The notes below the pieces were generated by a model. The model ran no database searches. It was not told the DNA's origin and saw only the letters and a list, made by a program, of their open reading frames with translations. From assembly GCA_016463595.1 (NCBI GenBank), contig JAEMQZ010000008.1, positions 1 to 40,511 on the forward strand: a stretch of DNA of 40,511 bases, read 5' to 3'. Numbering within the stretch: the first letter of the stretch is position 1; the number at the start of each line of letters is the position of its first letter. Of the stretch, positions 19,386 through 28,222 are shown in pieces. Source of the stretch: Synechococcales cyanobacterium SupBloom_Metag_052 (GTDB lineage Bacteria > Cyanobacteriota > Cyanobacteriia > PCC-6307 > Cyanobiaceae). A program made the position numbers and the translations under genes.

Positions 19386-20039
19386 GTGGGCGTCGGCGAG
19401 ACCATTAGCGAGATCCCGGCTGCGGCGCCCTTTGACCATCCGATCTTCAGCGAAAGCGTGCGGCGTATCCGCGGCTGGCTGGGGCCCACCGACTTCGATC
19501 CCGCCGAGCAGGACCTGGTTGAACGGGTGATCCACAGCGGCGGCGACCTCAGCCTCGCCGCCGATCTGCACTGGTCCGCTGGCGCTTGCGCCCAGGGCAT
19601 GGCCGCCCTAGCTGTAGGCGCCGTGATCCTCACCGACACGGCCATGGCGGCGGCGGCGGTGCAGCCGATGGCCCGGCGCACCTTCGCCAATCCGGTGCGC
19701 AGCGTGCTCGATTGGGCGCCCCAGCGGGCCCCGGTGGGTGGCACCCGCACGGCCCTGGGCATGGCGGCCGCCCTGGAGCTCCACCCCGGCGCCGTGGTGC
19801 TGATTGGCAGCGCCCCCACGGCCCTAGAGCAGTTGCTGGAGCTGGCCCAGCAGGGGCCGCCGCCGGCCCTGGTGATTGGCATGCCCGTGGGCTTCGTCGG
19901 CGTGGCCGAGAGCAAGCGCCACTTGGCCGCCAGTGGCCTGGCCCAGATCCGGCTCGATGGCAGTCGGGGCGGGGCGGCCCTGGTGGCCGCGGCGGCCAAC
20001 GCCCTGCTGCGGCGGGCCTGGCTCGATCAGCCGCGGTGA
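19386..20039 (+). CDS. cbiC: Precorrin-8X (cobalt-precorrin-8) methylmutase
   Basis: Moves the C-11 methyl to C-12 to give hydrogenobyrinate or cobyrinate in corrin (B12-type) synthesis. 217 residues from a GTG at 19386; a TTG at 19362 would add eight unconvincing residues. The family signature is seen as ERVIHSGGDLSLAADLHWS, with H50 the likely catalytic histidine, then AVILTDTAMAAAAV and the ALVIGMPVGFVGVAESKR block near the C-terminus. It is convergent with mutS and divergent from holA, so it is not in a cob operon here, as usual for picocyanobacteria where B12 genes are scattered. Confidence 0.92.
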   Translation: MGVGETISEIPAAAPFDHPIFSESVRRIRGWLGPTDFDPAEQDLVERVIHSGGDLSLAADLHWSAGACAQGMAALAVGAVILTDTAMAAAAVQPMARRTFANPVRSVLDWAPQRAPVGGTRTALGMAAALELHPGAVVLIGSAPTALEQLLELAQQGPPPALVIGMPVGFVGVAESKRHLAASGLAQIRLDGSRGGAALVAAAANALLRRAWLDQPR

Positions 20040-20097
20040 GGCAGGCATCCGGCTCCAGCAACTGGCTCCCGCCCGCCTGCGGCTTGGGCCCGAGCGC

Positions 20098-23000
20098 CTA
20101 GGGCTGCAACCCCACCGCCACATGGCTGTTGGCCTCGATCCGTCCCAGCACCTGGCGGGCCCGCAACACCACCGCCGCCGGCACTCCAGCTAGGCGGGCG
20201 GCCTCGATGCCGTAGCTGCGGCTGGCGCCCCCCGCCACAACCCGGTGCAGGAACAACAGGTCGTCGCCCGTTTCCTCAACTAGCACCTGCACATTGGCCA
20301 CGTTGGCGTGCAGCTCGGCGAGTTCATTGAGCTCGTGGTAGTGGGTGGCAAAGACGCTGCGGGCCTGGATCTCAACGGCCAGGTGTTCGGCCACGGCCCA
20401 GGCGATCGAAAGGCCATCGAAGGTGGCCGTGCCCCGGCCGATCTCATCGAGCAACACCAATGAGCGGCTGCTGGCGTGGTGCAGGATGTTGGCCGTTTCG
20501 GCCATCTCCACCATGAAGGTGGACTGGCCACTGGCCAGGTCGTCGCCGGCACCGACGCGGGTGAAGATGCGATCGGCGAGGCCGAGCTGGGCGGAGCGGG
20601 CCGGAATCCAGCTGCCCATCTGGGCCATGAGTTGCAGCAGCCCCGTCTGGCGCAGGTAGCAGCTCTTGCCACTGGCATTGGGGCCCGTGAGCACGAGCAG
20701 GTCGGGGGGGCTGCCGTCCTGGTCGCTGCGGCCGATCGGCGCCGGGCCGCCGCCCAGGGCAATGCCATTGGGGGTGAACGGTCTTTCGACAAGCAGCTGC
20801 TCCACCACCGGATGGCGGCCGGCCTCAATCAGCAGCTCCCGCCCGGCCGTGATCTCGGGCCGGCAATAGCCGCCGGTGGCCGCCACCTCGGCCAGGGAGG
20901 CGAGGGCATCGAGGTCGGCCACCAGCCGGGCCGCGGCCCGGATCGGCGTGGCCTGGACGCCCACCTGGCTGCGCAGTTCGGCAAACAGCTCGAATTCCCG
21001 TTGGGCGGCGCGGGCCTTGAGCTGCAGGATGCGGCCCTCGCGGCCCTTGAGCTCGGGGGTGACGAAGCGTTCCTCGTTGGCCAGGGTCTGGCGGCGGATC
21101 CAGTGCTCCGGCACGGCGGCTGCCTTGGCGCGGCTCACCGAAAGGAAGTAGCCGAAGGTGCGGTGGTACTGCAGGCGCAGGTTGGCAATGCCGCTGGCGC
21201 GACGCTCGCTGGCTTCCTGCTCGGCCAGCCAGGCGTCCTGGTCATCGAGCTGGTTGCGCAGGCCATCGAGGCGGCTGTCGACGCCGTCGTGGATCAGGCC
21301 TCCCTCGGTGAGGGCCAGCGGCGGCGTAGTCACCAGGTGGTGGCGGACCAGGGCGGCCAGTTCGGCCAGCTCAGGCCAGGGCCTCGCAAGGGCTGCCAGG
21401 GGCGGGCTGCTGGCCTGCCCTAGCAGGGAGGCCAGCTGGGGCAGCCGTTCGAGCCCATCGGCCAGGGCCACTAAGTCCCGGGCGGAGGCACTGCCGGCCC
21501 CGGCCCGGCCTGCTAGCCGTTCCAGGTCGCCCATGGGCCGCAGCAGCCGGCGCAGGGCCTGGCGCAGGGGCCGTTGGTTCACCAGTTCGCTCACCCCGTC
21601 CTGGCGGGCGCCGATGGCGGCCCGATCGACCAGGGGCGCCTCGATCCAGCGGCGCAGGCAGCGGCCGCCCATGGCCGTGACGGTGCGATCCAGGGCCCAG
21701 AGCAGGGACCCCTGCCCGCCGCCGCCCAGCTGGGTGCGGGTCAGTTCCAGGTTGCGGCGGGTCTGGGCGTCGAGCACCAGCTGGTCGCCCGCATGCCAGG
21801 TGGTGGGCAGGTCCAGGGGGATGGCGGCGCCCGGCTGGGTGTCGTCGAGATAGCGCAACAGACCGCCGGCGGCCCGCTGGCCCAGGGGCAGGTCGGCCAG
21901 GCCCAGGCCCGCCAGGCTGGCCAGCTTGAAGCGCTTAAGCAGGCTGGAGCGAGCTTCGGGAGCGGCGAAGGGGGTGAGGGCCGAGGGCGTTAGCCGCAGG
22001 CCCTCGGGACACCAGCCGGGGCGGTCGCCATCGCCGGGCCAGACCACTTCGGCGGCGTCCAGTTGCAGCAGCTCCTGGTGCAGCAGGTCGCTGCCCTGGC
22101 GCTCGGTGACCCGGAATTCGCCGGTGCTGACATCCGCCACCGCCAGGCCCCAACGGCTGCCCTCAACCACCACACCGCAGAGCCAGTTGTTGCGCCGGGC
22201 CGAGAGCATCCCCTCCTCGATCACCGTGCCGGGGGTGAGCACCCGGGTGATGTCGCGCTTGAGCAGGGCCCCCTTGGCGGCGGTGGCCTCCAGCTGGTCG
22301 CAGAGGGCGACGCAGAGGCCGCGGCGGACTAGGTCGCCGCAGTAACGCTCGGCCGCGTGGTGGGGAATGCCCGCCATCGGCACCCGCCCGTGGGCCTTGC
22401 CCGCCTCCTTGCCCGTGAGGGTGAGCTCCAGCAGCTGGGAGAGCGTGATCGCGTCTTCAAAGAAGCATTCAAAAAAATCGCCGAGGCGGTAAAGCAGCAG
22501 CCGCTCGGGATGGGCGGCCTTGAGTTCCACGTAGTGGCGCAGCATCGGTGGCAGCTGCTGGGGATCCACCAGGGAGTGGTGGTGCCAAGGGGGCAGGTCG
22601 CTGTCGGGGGGTGCAGCCGTTGGGGGCTTGCTTTCGCTGGCTGGGTCTGGCAACTCAGCGGGGGCTCCATCCGGGGGGCCTGGATCGTTGGCGCCTGGAT
22701 CGGGACCAGCCGCCCCGGCCTTCGCCTGGCGCCGCCGCCGGGGCCGGCTGCTGGCATCGGCCTCCAGGGCGGCATCGTCAAGTTCGCCGGGATCGGCCAG
22801 GGCCCCGGGCCGGGCCAGTCGGGCCGCCGGCTTGGGTTCTTCGGGGGCCCCAAACAGGTTGCCCTGCAGGGCTGTTTCGGATAAACCGGGGCCTGGCACG
22901 GGCGAAAGCTGCTGGGGGGCTTCCGCAGCCACGGATCCTTGGGGCAGGGGGCCTGATCGTAGGAGGGCTTGCTGGGCGTCTTGGTGGGCGCTGCGCCCCA

Positions 23001-23109
23001 CTCCCGACAACTTGTGAAGGAACCAGCCAGCGCCTGCCCCTTTGGCCAGAACGGCGTGGGAGAATCCGCCCACTGACCGACGCGGCCCCCCGGCCAGCGG
23101 GCCGGCCAA
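20098..23109 (-). CDS. mutS: DNA mismatch repair protein MutS
   Basis: Recognises mismatches and starts mismatch repair. The longest ATG reading is 1003 residues. The mismatch-binding Phe-X-Glu is in GDFFECFF (near 207-214), the Walker A GPNASGKS is near 807-814, and the Walker [10 protein letters not shown] is near 885-893. Residues 1 to about 185 are Pro/Ala/Gly-rich with no family similarity, although ALQGNLFG (about 80-87) resembles the N-terminus of related MutS. The true start may therefore be a GTG at 23001, 22932 or 22899, or a TTG at 23010. The start at 23109 leaves only 14 bp to the divergent psbZ start, which argues for the shorter forms. AAGGA just upstream of 22932 is a weak ribosome site. 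Confidence 0.93.
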   Translation of the reverse strand: MAGPLAGGPRRSVGGFSHAVLAKGAGAGWFLHKLSGVGRSAHQDAQQALLRSGPLPQGSVAAEAPQQLSPVPGPGLSETALQGNLFGAPEEPKPAARLARPGALADPGELDDAALEADASSRPRRRRQAKAGAAGPDPGANDPGPPDGAPAELPDPASESKPPTAAPPDSDLPPWHHHSLVDPQQLPPMLRHYVELKAAHPERLLLYRLGDFFECFFEDAITLSQLLELTLTGKEAGKAHGRVPMAGIPHHAAERYCGDLVRRGLCVALCDQLEATAAKGALLKRDITRVLTPGTVIEEGMLSARRNNWLCGVVVEGSRWGLAVADVSTGEFRVTERQGSDLLHQELLQLDAAEVVWPGDGDRPGWCPEGLRLTPSALTPFAAPEARSSLLKRFKLASLAGLGLADLPLGQRAAGGLLRYLDDTQPGAAIPLDLPTTWHAGDQLVLDAQTRRNLELTRTQLGGGGQGSLLWALDRTVTAMGGRCLRRWIEAPLVDRAAIGARQDGVSELVNQRPLRQALRRLLRPMGDLERLAGRAGAGSASARDLVALADGLERLPQLASLLGQASSPPLAALARPWPELAELAALVRHHLVTTPPLALTEGGLIHDGVDSRLDGLRNQLDDQDAWLAEQEASERRASGIANLRLQYHRTFGYFLSVSRAKAAAVPEHWIRRQTLANEERFVTPELKGREGRILQLKARAAQREFELFAELRSQVGVQATPIRAAARLVADLDALASLAEVAATGGYCRPEITAGRELLIEAGRHPVVEQLLVERPFTPNGIALGGGPAPIGRSDQDGSPPDLLVLTGPNASGKSCYLRQTGLLQLMAQMGSWIPARSAQLGLADRIFTRVGAGDDLASGQSTFMVEMAETANILHHASSRSLVLLDEIGRGTATFDGLSIAWAVAEHLAVEIQARSVFATHYHELNELAELHANVANVQVLVEETGDDLLFLHRVVAGGASRSYGIEAARLAGVPAAVVLRARQVLGRIEANSHVAVGLQP

Positions 23110-23123
23110 CCCGACACTGATCC

Positions 23124-23312
23124 ATGCAGATCCTCAACACCCTCACCGTTCTGGCCCTGGTGGTGCTGTCGTTTGCGCTGATCGTGGCTGTGCCCGTGCT
23201 CTACGCCAGCAACGAAGACAGCGGCCGCTCTAACCGTTTGATTCTGTTGGGCGGTCTCGCCTGGGTTGGGCTGGTGCTGCTCAACTGGGGCGTCAGCTTC
23301 TTCGTAGTCTGA
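23124..23312 (+). CDS. psbZ: Photosystem II reaction centre protein Z
   Basis: Small thylakoid membrane protein (Ycf9) that stabilises the PSII core and antenna interface. 62 residues from an ATG. Two membrane helices are obvious: residues about 3-27 ([19 protein letters not shown]) and about 38-60 ([19 protein letters not shown]), joined by a polar loop [10 protein letters not shown]. Length equals the family norm of 62. Its promoter must lie inside the sequence read as the mutS N-terminus on the other strand. It is followed after 22 bp by ribH. Confidence 0.95.
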   Translation: MQILNTLTVLALVVLSFALIVAVPVLYASNEDSGRSNRLILLGGLAWVGLVLLNWGVSFFVV

Positions 23313-23334
23313 GCTCACTCGCGATTCCTGGCGC

Positions 23335-23814
23335 TTGACGGTCTTCGAAGGGTTCTTCACCGCTGCCAGCAGCCTGCGGGTCGCCATCGTGGTGGCCCGA
23401 TTCAATGATTTGGTCACGGGCAAGCTGCTTAGCGGCTGCCTCGATTCGCTCACCCGCCACGGCATTGATGTCAGCCCCACCAGCAGCCAGCTGGATGTGG
23501 CCTGGGTGCCCGGTTGCTTTGAAATTCCCCTGGTGGCCCAGCGGCTCGCGGCCAGCGGCCGCTACCAGGTGGTGATCACCCTGGGGGCCGTGATCCGCGG
23601 CGACACCCCCCATTTCGATGTGGTGGTCAATGAGGTGAGCAAGGGCGTGGCCGCCGTTGCCCGCGACACGGGCGTGCCGGTGATTTTCGGCGTGCTCACC
23701 ACCGACACCCTGCAGCAGGCCCTGGAACGGGCCGGCATCAAGGCCAACCTGGGCTGGAGCTACGGCCTGCAGGCCATTGAAATGGGATCCCTGATGGCGG
23801 CGATGCCCGCCTGA
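23335..23814 (+). CDS. ribH: 6,7-dimethyl-8-ribityllumazine synthase
   Basis: Penultimate step of riboflavin synthesis, condensing the ribitylaminouracil with dihydroxybutanone phosphate; forms a 60-mer capsid in many bacteria. 159 residues from a TTG at 23335 (no ATG fits). Motifs: [14 protein letters not shown], the substrate-binding [14 protein letters not shown], the catalytic H93 in IRGDTPHFD, and [16 protein letters not shown]. It has the same strand as psbZ (22 bp upstream) and rfbA (4 bp downstream), so it may be co-transcribed with the rhamnose operon. Confidence 0.96.
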   Translation: MTVFEGFFTAASSLRVAIVVARFNDLVTGKLLSGCLDSLTRHGIDVSPTSSQLDVAWVPGCFEIPLVAQRLAASGRYQVVITLGAVIRGDTPHFDVVVNEVSKGVAAVARDTGVPVIFGVLTTDTLQQALERAGIKANLGWSYGLQAIEMGSLMAAMPA

Positions 23815-23818
23815 ACCG

Positions 23819-24769
23819 ATGGGCTGCAAGGGCATCATCCTGGCCGGAGGCAGTGGCACCCGCCTGCATCCGATCACCCAGGCGGTGAGTAAGCAGCTGC
23901 TGCCGGTTTTTGATAAACCGATGGTCTATTACCCGCTCACCACCTTGATGTTGGCGGGGATTCGGGAGGTGCTGATCATCACCACCCCCCAGGACCAGGC
24001 AGCCTTTGAACGGCTCCTCGGCGATGGCAGCCGCTGGGGCATGGCGATTACCTATGCGGTGCAACCCAGCCCCGATGGCCTGGCCCAGGCCTTCCTGATT
24101 GGCGAAGGGTTCCTGGCCGGCTCGCCGGCGGCCCTGGTGTTGGGCGACAACCTTTTCCATGGCCACGACCTGGTGCCCCAGCTGCAGGCCAGCAATGGCG
24201 GGGTGGCTGGCACCAATCCCGGTGCGATTACCGGAGCCACGGTGTTCGCCTATCCGGTGCGCGATCCGGAGCGTTACGGCGTGGTGGAATTCGCCGCCGA
24301 TGGCCGGGTGCTCAGCCTGGAGGAGAAGCCGGCCAAACCCCGCAGCCGCTACGCCGTTACGGGCCTTTATTTCTATGACGACACGGTGGTGGAGCGGGCC
24401 CGCCAGGTGCGCCCCTCCCCCCGGGGTGAACTGGAGATCACCGACCTCAACGCCATGTATCTGGCCGAGGGCCTGCTCAAGGTGGAGTTGATGGGTCGGG
24501 GCATGGCCTGGCTCGATACGGGCACCTGCGATTCCCTGCACGAAGCCGGCAGCTACATCCGCACCCTTGAACATCGCCAGGGTCTCAAGGTGGGCTGCCC
24601 CGAGGAGGTGGCCTGGCGCCAGGGCTGGATTAGCGCCAACCAGCTGGAGCAGCTGGCCGCCCCCCTGCGCAAGAGCGGCTACGGCGACTACCTAATCAAG
24701 TTGCTTGAGGAAAGCAGCAGCGACCACAGCCTGCTGCAGGCCAGCCTGGGCGGACGCCATGCAGGCTGA
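23819..24769 (+). CDS. rfbA: Glucose-1-phosphate thymidylyltransferase
   Basis: First step of dTDP-L-rhamnose synthesis: glucose-1-phosphate + dTTP to dTDP-glucose. 316 residues from an ATG, longer than the ~290 norm because of a C-terminal extension. The nucleotidyltransferase signature [11 protein letters not shown] is at 10-20, with the KPMVYYPL block next, the metal-binding [12 protein letters not shown], and [22 protein letters not shown]. Overlaps rfbC by 11 bp and follows ribH by 4 bp. First gene of the rfbACDB cluster; the product feeds surface polysaccharide or LPS. Confidence 0.96.
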   Translation: MGCKGIILAGGSGTRLHPITQAVSKQLLPVFDKPMVYYPLTTLMLAGIREVLIITTPQDQAAFERLLGDGSRWGMAITYAVQPSPDGLAQAFLIGEGFLAGSPAALVLGDNLFHGHDLVPQLQASNGGVAGTNPGAITGATVFAYPVRDPERYGVVEFAADGRVLSLEEKPAKPRSRYAVTGLYFYDDTVVERARQVRPSPRGELEITDLNAMYLAEGLLKVELMGRGMAWLDTGTCDSLHEAGSYIRTLEHRQGLKVGCPEEVAWRQGWISANQLEQLAAPLRKSGYGDYLIKLLEESSSDHSLLQASLGGRHAG

Positions 24770-25343
24770 TCAGCTGATTGGCAGCGGTGGCCTGGCCCTA
24801 GGGGGCCCCTTGCTGCTTACGCCCCGGCTGTTTGGCGATGGGCGCGGCTTTTTCTTCGAAAGCTGGAACCAGCGCTCCTTTGAAGCCTTAGCCGGCCCCG
24901 TGGCCTTTGTGCAGGACAACCATTCGCGTTCGGCCCAGGGGGTGCTGCGCGGCTTGCATTACCAGCTGCCGCCCCAGCCCCAGGGCAAGTTGGTGCGCTG
25001 CGTAGTGGGGGAGATCTTTGATGTGGCGGTGGATCTGCGCCGCAGCTCGCCCACCTTCCGCCACTGGGCTGGCACCCGCTTAAACGCTGCAACCCACCAG
25101 CAGCTCTGGGTGCCGGCTGGCTTTGCCCATGGCTTCCTCACCCTCAGCGACCAAGCCGAGGTGCTCTACAAAACCAGCGACTACTGGAGCAAGCCGTGCG
25201 AGCGGGCGATCCGTTGGGATGACCCGGAGTTGGCGATTGCTTGGCCCCTGGCTGCCCTGGGTGGCACCAGCCCCCAGCTTTCCGAAAAGGATGGCGATGC
25301 GCCCCTGGTGGCGGAGCTGGCCCCTGGCGAGCTGTTTCCATGA
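24759..25343 (+). CDS. rfbC: dTDP-4-dehydrorhamnose 3,5-epimerase
   Basis: Third step of dTDP-rhamnose synthesis. About 194 residues from the ATG at 24759; the open frame extends upstream inside rfbA but homology starts here. Cupin-fold motifs: [33 protein letters not shown] with the catalytic H67, [19 protein letters not shown], and [16 protein letters not shown]. Overlaps rfbA by 11 bp and rfbD by 4 bp (ATGA), indicating coupled translation. Confidence 0.95.
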   Translation: MQADQLIGSGGLALGGPLLLTPRLFGDGRGFFFESWNQRSFEALAGPVAFVQDNHSRSAQGVLRGLHYQLPPQPQGKLVRCVVGEIFDVAVDLRRSSPTFRHWAGTRLNAATHQQLWVPAGFAHGFLTLSDQAEVLYKTSDYWSKPCERAIRWDDPELAIAWPLAALGGTSPQLSEKDGDAPLVAELAPGELFP

Positions 25344-26317
25344 CGGTTCGGGTCCATGACGGTGCAGCTCCGATGAAGGTGCTGCTCACCGGTGCTGGTG
25401 GCCAGCTGGGCCAGGCCCTGCTCGCTTCCAGGCCCGAGGGCGTGGAGCTGCTGCCCCTGCGGCGCAGCGACCTCGATCTGGCCGACGCCAACGCCTGCCA
25501 AGAACTGGTGCGGCAGCACCAACCCGACTGGCTGCTCAATGCCGGTGCCTACACCGCCGTCGATCGGGCCGAGGGCGAACCCGAGCTGGCAATGGCGGTG
25601 AATGGGGGCGCACCCCAGGCCTTTGCTGAGGCCCTGGCCGAGACCGGCGGCCGGCTGCTGCAGGTGAGCACCGATTTTGTCTTCAATGGCCAGCAGGGCA
25701 GCCCCTATCGCCCCGAGCAAGCGCCCGAGCCCCTGGGGGTCTATGGCGCCAGTAAGGCGGCGGGTGAGCGGGCCGTGCTGGCGGCCCTGGGCCCGGGCCG
25801 GGCCCGAATCCTGCGCACCAGCTGGGTCTATGGCCCCGTGGGCGCCAATTTCTGCCTCACCATGCTGCGGCTCCATGCCCTCAAGGCGGCGGCCGGCGAA
25901 CCCCTGGCCGTGGTGGCTGATCAGGTCGGCTGTCCCACCGCCAGCTCCGGCCTGGCGGCCGCCTGCTGGCGGGCGATCGGGATCGGGGCCGACCCTGGCG
26001 CCCCAACGATCCTGCACTGGAGCGACGCCGGTGCCGCCAGCTGGTACGACTTCGCCGTGGCGATCGGTGAGTTGGGCGTGGCCGCCGGCGTGCTCGAGCA
26101 CGCCGCCCGGGTGCGGCCGATCCCTACCTCCGCCTACCCCACCCCGGCGGCCCGTCCCGCCTATTCGCTGCTGGAATGCGGCGCCAGCCGAGCGGCCCTG
26201 GGGCTGGAGCCGACCCATTGGCGGACTGCCTTGGCCCAGGTGTTGGGCCAGCTGGCGGCTTTGCGTACCCCTGATCGGAGCCCCTTACCCTGCGCCAAAC
26301 CACTGACGGAGGCTTGA
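25340..26317 (+). CDS. rfbD: dTDP-4-dehydrorhamnose reductase
   Basis: Last step of dTDP-L-rhamnose synthesis, an NAD(P)H-dependent reduction. The start at 25340 overlaps the rfbC stop (ATGA) and gives 325 residues; an ATG at 25373 (MKVLLTG) starts exactly at the family N-terminus and is a real alternative. The Rossmann motif GAGGQLGQ, the substrate region LNAGAYTAVDRAEGEPELA, STDFVFNGQQGSPYRPEQAPEP and the active-site YGASK are all present. Ends with a TGATG overlap with rfbB. Confidence 0.94.
   Translation: MTVRVHDGAAPMKVLLTGAGGQLGQALLASRPEGVELLPLRRSDLDLADANACQELVRQHQPDWLLNAGAYTAVDRAEGEPELAMAVNGGAPQAFAEALAETGGRLLQVSTDFVFNGQQGSPYRPEQAPEPLGVYGASKAAGERAVLAALGPGRARILRTSWVYGPVGANFCLTMLRLHALKAAAGEPLAVVADQVGCPTASSGLAAACWRAIGIGADPGAPTILHWSDAGAASWYDFAVAIGELGVAAGVLEHAARVRPIPTSAYPTPAARPAYSLLECGASRAALGLEPTHWRTALAQVLGQLAALRTPDRSPLPCAKPLTEA
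26308..26312 (+). promoter_or_regulatory. Strong ribosome-binding site for rfbB
   Basis: GGAGG at 26308-26312 lies 4 bp before the ATG at 26317. It is one of the few clean Shine-Dalgarno sites in this window and decides the rfbB start over the TTG at 26314. Confidence 0.7.
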
Positions 26318-27429
26318 TGGACCAGCTGCTCCCCCCCGGCACGGACCGGGTCCTGGTTACCGGCGGTGCCGGCTTCATCGGCGGGGCGGTGGTGCGGCGC
26401 CTGCTGCGTGATAGCGGCGCCACGGTGTTCAACCTGGATAAATGCGGCTACGCCAGCGACCTGGCCGGCATCGAGCAGCAGCTGGCTGCCCTGGGGCCGG
26501 CGGCCCAGGGGCCCGGGGGCCTGCGCCACCAGCTGCTACGGGTGGATCTGGTGGATGGGGCCGCCACGGCCGAGGCGGTGCGGCGGGCCGATCCCGACCT
26601 GGTGCTGCACCTGGCCGCCGAGAGCCATGTGGATCGCTCGATCGATGGCCCGGGGGCCTTCATCGAAAGCAATGTCACCGGCACCTTCCAGTTGCTCCAG
26701 GCGGTGCGCGCCCATTGGGAGCAGCTGCCAGCTGGCCGCCGCGACCGTTTCCGCTTCCACCACATCAGCACCGACGAGGTCTTCGGCTCCCTGGGGCCCC
26801 AGGGGCGCTTTAGCGAAACGACTCCCTACGACCCCCGTTCCCCCTATTCGGCCAGCAAGGCCGCCAGCGACCACCTGGTCAACGCCTGGCACCACACCTA
26901 TGGCCTGCCAGTGGTGTTGACCAACTGCAGCAACAACTACGGCCCCTGGCAGTTCCCCGAGAAGCTGATCCCGGTGGTGATCCTCAAGGCCCTGGCCGGC
27001 GAGCCGATCCCCCTCTACGGCGATGGCGCCAACGTGCGCGACTGGCTCTACGTCGACGACCACGTCGAGGCCCTGCTGTTGGCGGCGACCCGAGGGCGCC
27101 TGGGCCAGGCCTATTGCGTTGGTGGCCATGGCGAGCGCACCAACAAGCAGGTGGTGGAGGTGATCTGTGCCCTGCTCGACCAGCGGCGGCCGGCGGCGGC
27201 CCCCCACAGTCGCCTGATTACCCGGGTGAGCGACCGACCCGGCCATGACCGCCGCTACGCCATCGACCCGGCCCGCATCAGCGGCGAACTGGGCTGGCAG
27301 CCCCGCCACAGCTTCGAGCAGGGCCTGGCCGCCACGGTTGATTGGTACCTGGCCAACGGCGACTGGTGCCAGCGGGTTCAGGCCCGTGCCGGCCACAGGG
27401 GCGAGCGCTTGGGCGCCCCAGCGATTTGA
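26317..27429 (+). CDS. rfbB: dTDP-glucose 4,6-dehydratase
   Basis: Second step of dTDP-rhamnose synthesis: NAD-dependent dehydration of dTDP-glucose. 370 residues from the ATG at 26317, which shares its A with the rfbD stop (TGATG). The NAD-binding GGAGFIGG is at 16-23, then AAESHVDRSIDGP, the catalytic TDEVFGSLG, the YSASKAASDH motif with its Tyr/Lys pair, and NCSNNYGPWQFPEKLIP. All catalytic residues are visible. Last gene of the rfb operon, followed by 85 bp and then tRNA-Gly. Confidence 0.97.
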   Translation: MDQLLPPGTDRVLVTGGAGFIGGAVVRRLLRDSGATVFNLDKCGYASDLAGIEQQLAALGPAAQGPGGLRHQLLRVDLVDGAATAEAVRRADPDLVLHLAAESHVDRSIDGPGAFIESNVTGTFQLLQAVRAHWEQLPAGRRDRFRFHHISTDEVFGSLGPQGRFSETTPYDPRSPYSASKAASDHLVNAWHHTYGLPVVLTNCSNNYGPWQFPEKLIPVVILKALAGEPIPLYGDGANVRDWLYVDDHVEALLLAATRGRLGQAYCVGGHGERTNKQVVEVICALLDQRRPAAAPHSRLITRVSDRPGHDRRYAIDPARISGELGWQPRHSFEQGLAATVDWYLANGDWCQRVQARAGHRGERLGAPAI

Positions 27430-27514
27430 CCGGGGGCAGGCCCGTAGGGCATGCTCCTTAGGTCGGTCCTAGGCCGGTGCCATCATCAGCGCCCTTAAGG
27501 GTTGTGGTGCGTGG

Positions 27515-27586
27515 GCGGATGTAGCTCAGTGGTAGAGCATCTCCTTGCCAAGGAGAGGGTCGAGAGTTCGAATCTCTTCATCCGCT
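27515..27586 (+). tRNA. tRNA-Gly (anticodon GCC)
   Basis: A full cloverleaf of 72 nt. The acceptor arms are GCGGATG (27515-27521) and CATCCGC (27579-27585) with discriminator T27586. The D-arm contains GCTC-AGTGGTA-GAGC. The anticodon stem TCTCC/GGAGA encloses TTGCCAA with anticodon GCC at 27547-27549. The T-arm is GAGAG-TTCGAAT-CTCTT. CCA is not encoded. The last nine bases overlap the stop end of the convergent GNAT gene. A CCCTTAAGGG palindrome lies just upstream (27492-27501). Confidence 0.97.
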
Positions 27587-28027
27587 TGATTGTTGTTGTC
27601 GGTGCCACACCATCAGGTGTTGGGCATGACTAGCGCTAAAGCCAAGGCGTCCGTAGAAGCCGGCGCTATTGGTGGTCATCAGGTAAACGCGCTCCGCCCG
27701 GGCCACGACCGGGCAGGCCAGGAGCTCGGCCACGAGGCGCCGGCCCAGGCCCAGGCCCTGGTGTTCGCCCGCCACCACCACATCCCAGAGCACGGCCCGG
27801 AAGACCCCATCGCTGCTGGCCCGGCCAAAACCCACCAGCTGCTGGCCCTGCCAGGCGCTCACCACCGCCTGGCTTCCCCTGAGCATGGCTACCAGCTCCT
27901 GGCGCTGCCGTCCCCTAGCCCAGAAGCTGTGGTGATCGAGCAGGGCCTGCAGGGCCCCCAAACGCCAGCGCAATCTCAGGGCGAGCCAGCTGTGGCGAAT
28001 CAGACGGATCGGGGCGGGGTCGCTCAA
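27578..28027 (-). CDS. GNAT-family N-acetyltransferase
   Basis: Transfers an acetyl group from acetyl-CoA to an unknown amine. About 149 residues from the TTG at 28027 (MSDPAPIRLIRHSW); an upstream TTG at 28141 would add 38 unconvincing residues. The acetyl-CoA-binding motif A is LWDVVVAGEHQGLGLGRRLVAEL, with the Q-x-x-G-x-G/A-like GLGLGRR, followed by motif B MTTNSAGFYGRLGFSAS. It is a compact single-domain form. The stop codon lies in the 3' acceptor arm of tRNA-Gly on the other strand. Divergent from secA. Confidence 0.85.
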   Translation of the reverse strand: MSDPAPIRLIRHSWLALRLRWRLGALQALLDHHSFWARGRQRQELVAMLRGSQAVVSAWQGQQLVGFGRASSDGVFRAVLWDVVVAGEHQGLGLGRRLVAELLACPVVARAERVYLMTTNSAGFYGRLGFSASHAQHLMVWHRQQQSSG

Positions 28028-28222
28028 GGGGCTGGGGTGCCGGCCGGATGGTCTAAATCCTCGCCTTTGAAGCGCAGCTGCCGTAGCCGGGCCTAAGCGT
28101 CGTGGCCAGCACGGGCCCCAAAGGCCCACTGGGATGGGCAAAACCCTTGCCCCGTCTTGCTTCTCGGCCCTAGCTGACGGCTTTGCGGTGGTAGGGTTTA
28201 TCCAATTGGCCGGCCCCGATCC

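Noticed and set aside
27515-27586. tRNA-Gly as a phage or island attachment site
   Set aside because: No integrase, no repeated 3' end of the tRNA nearby, and the neighbours are core genes.
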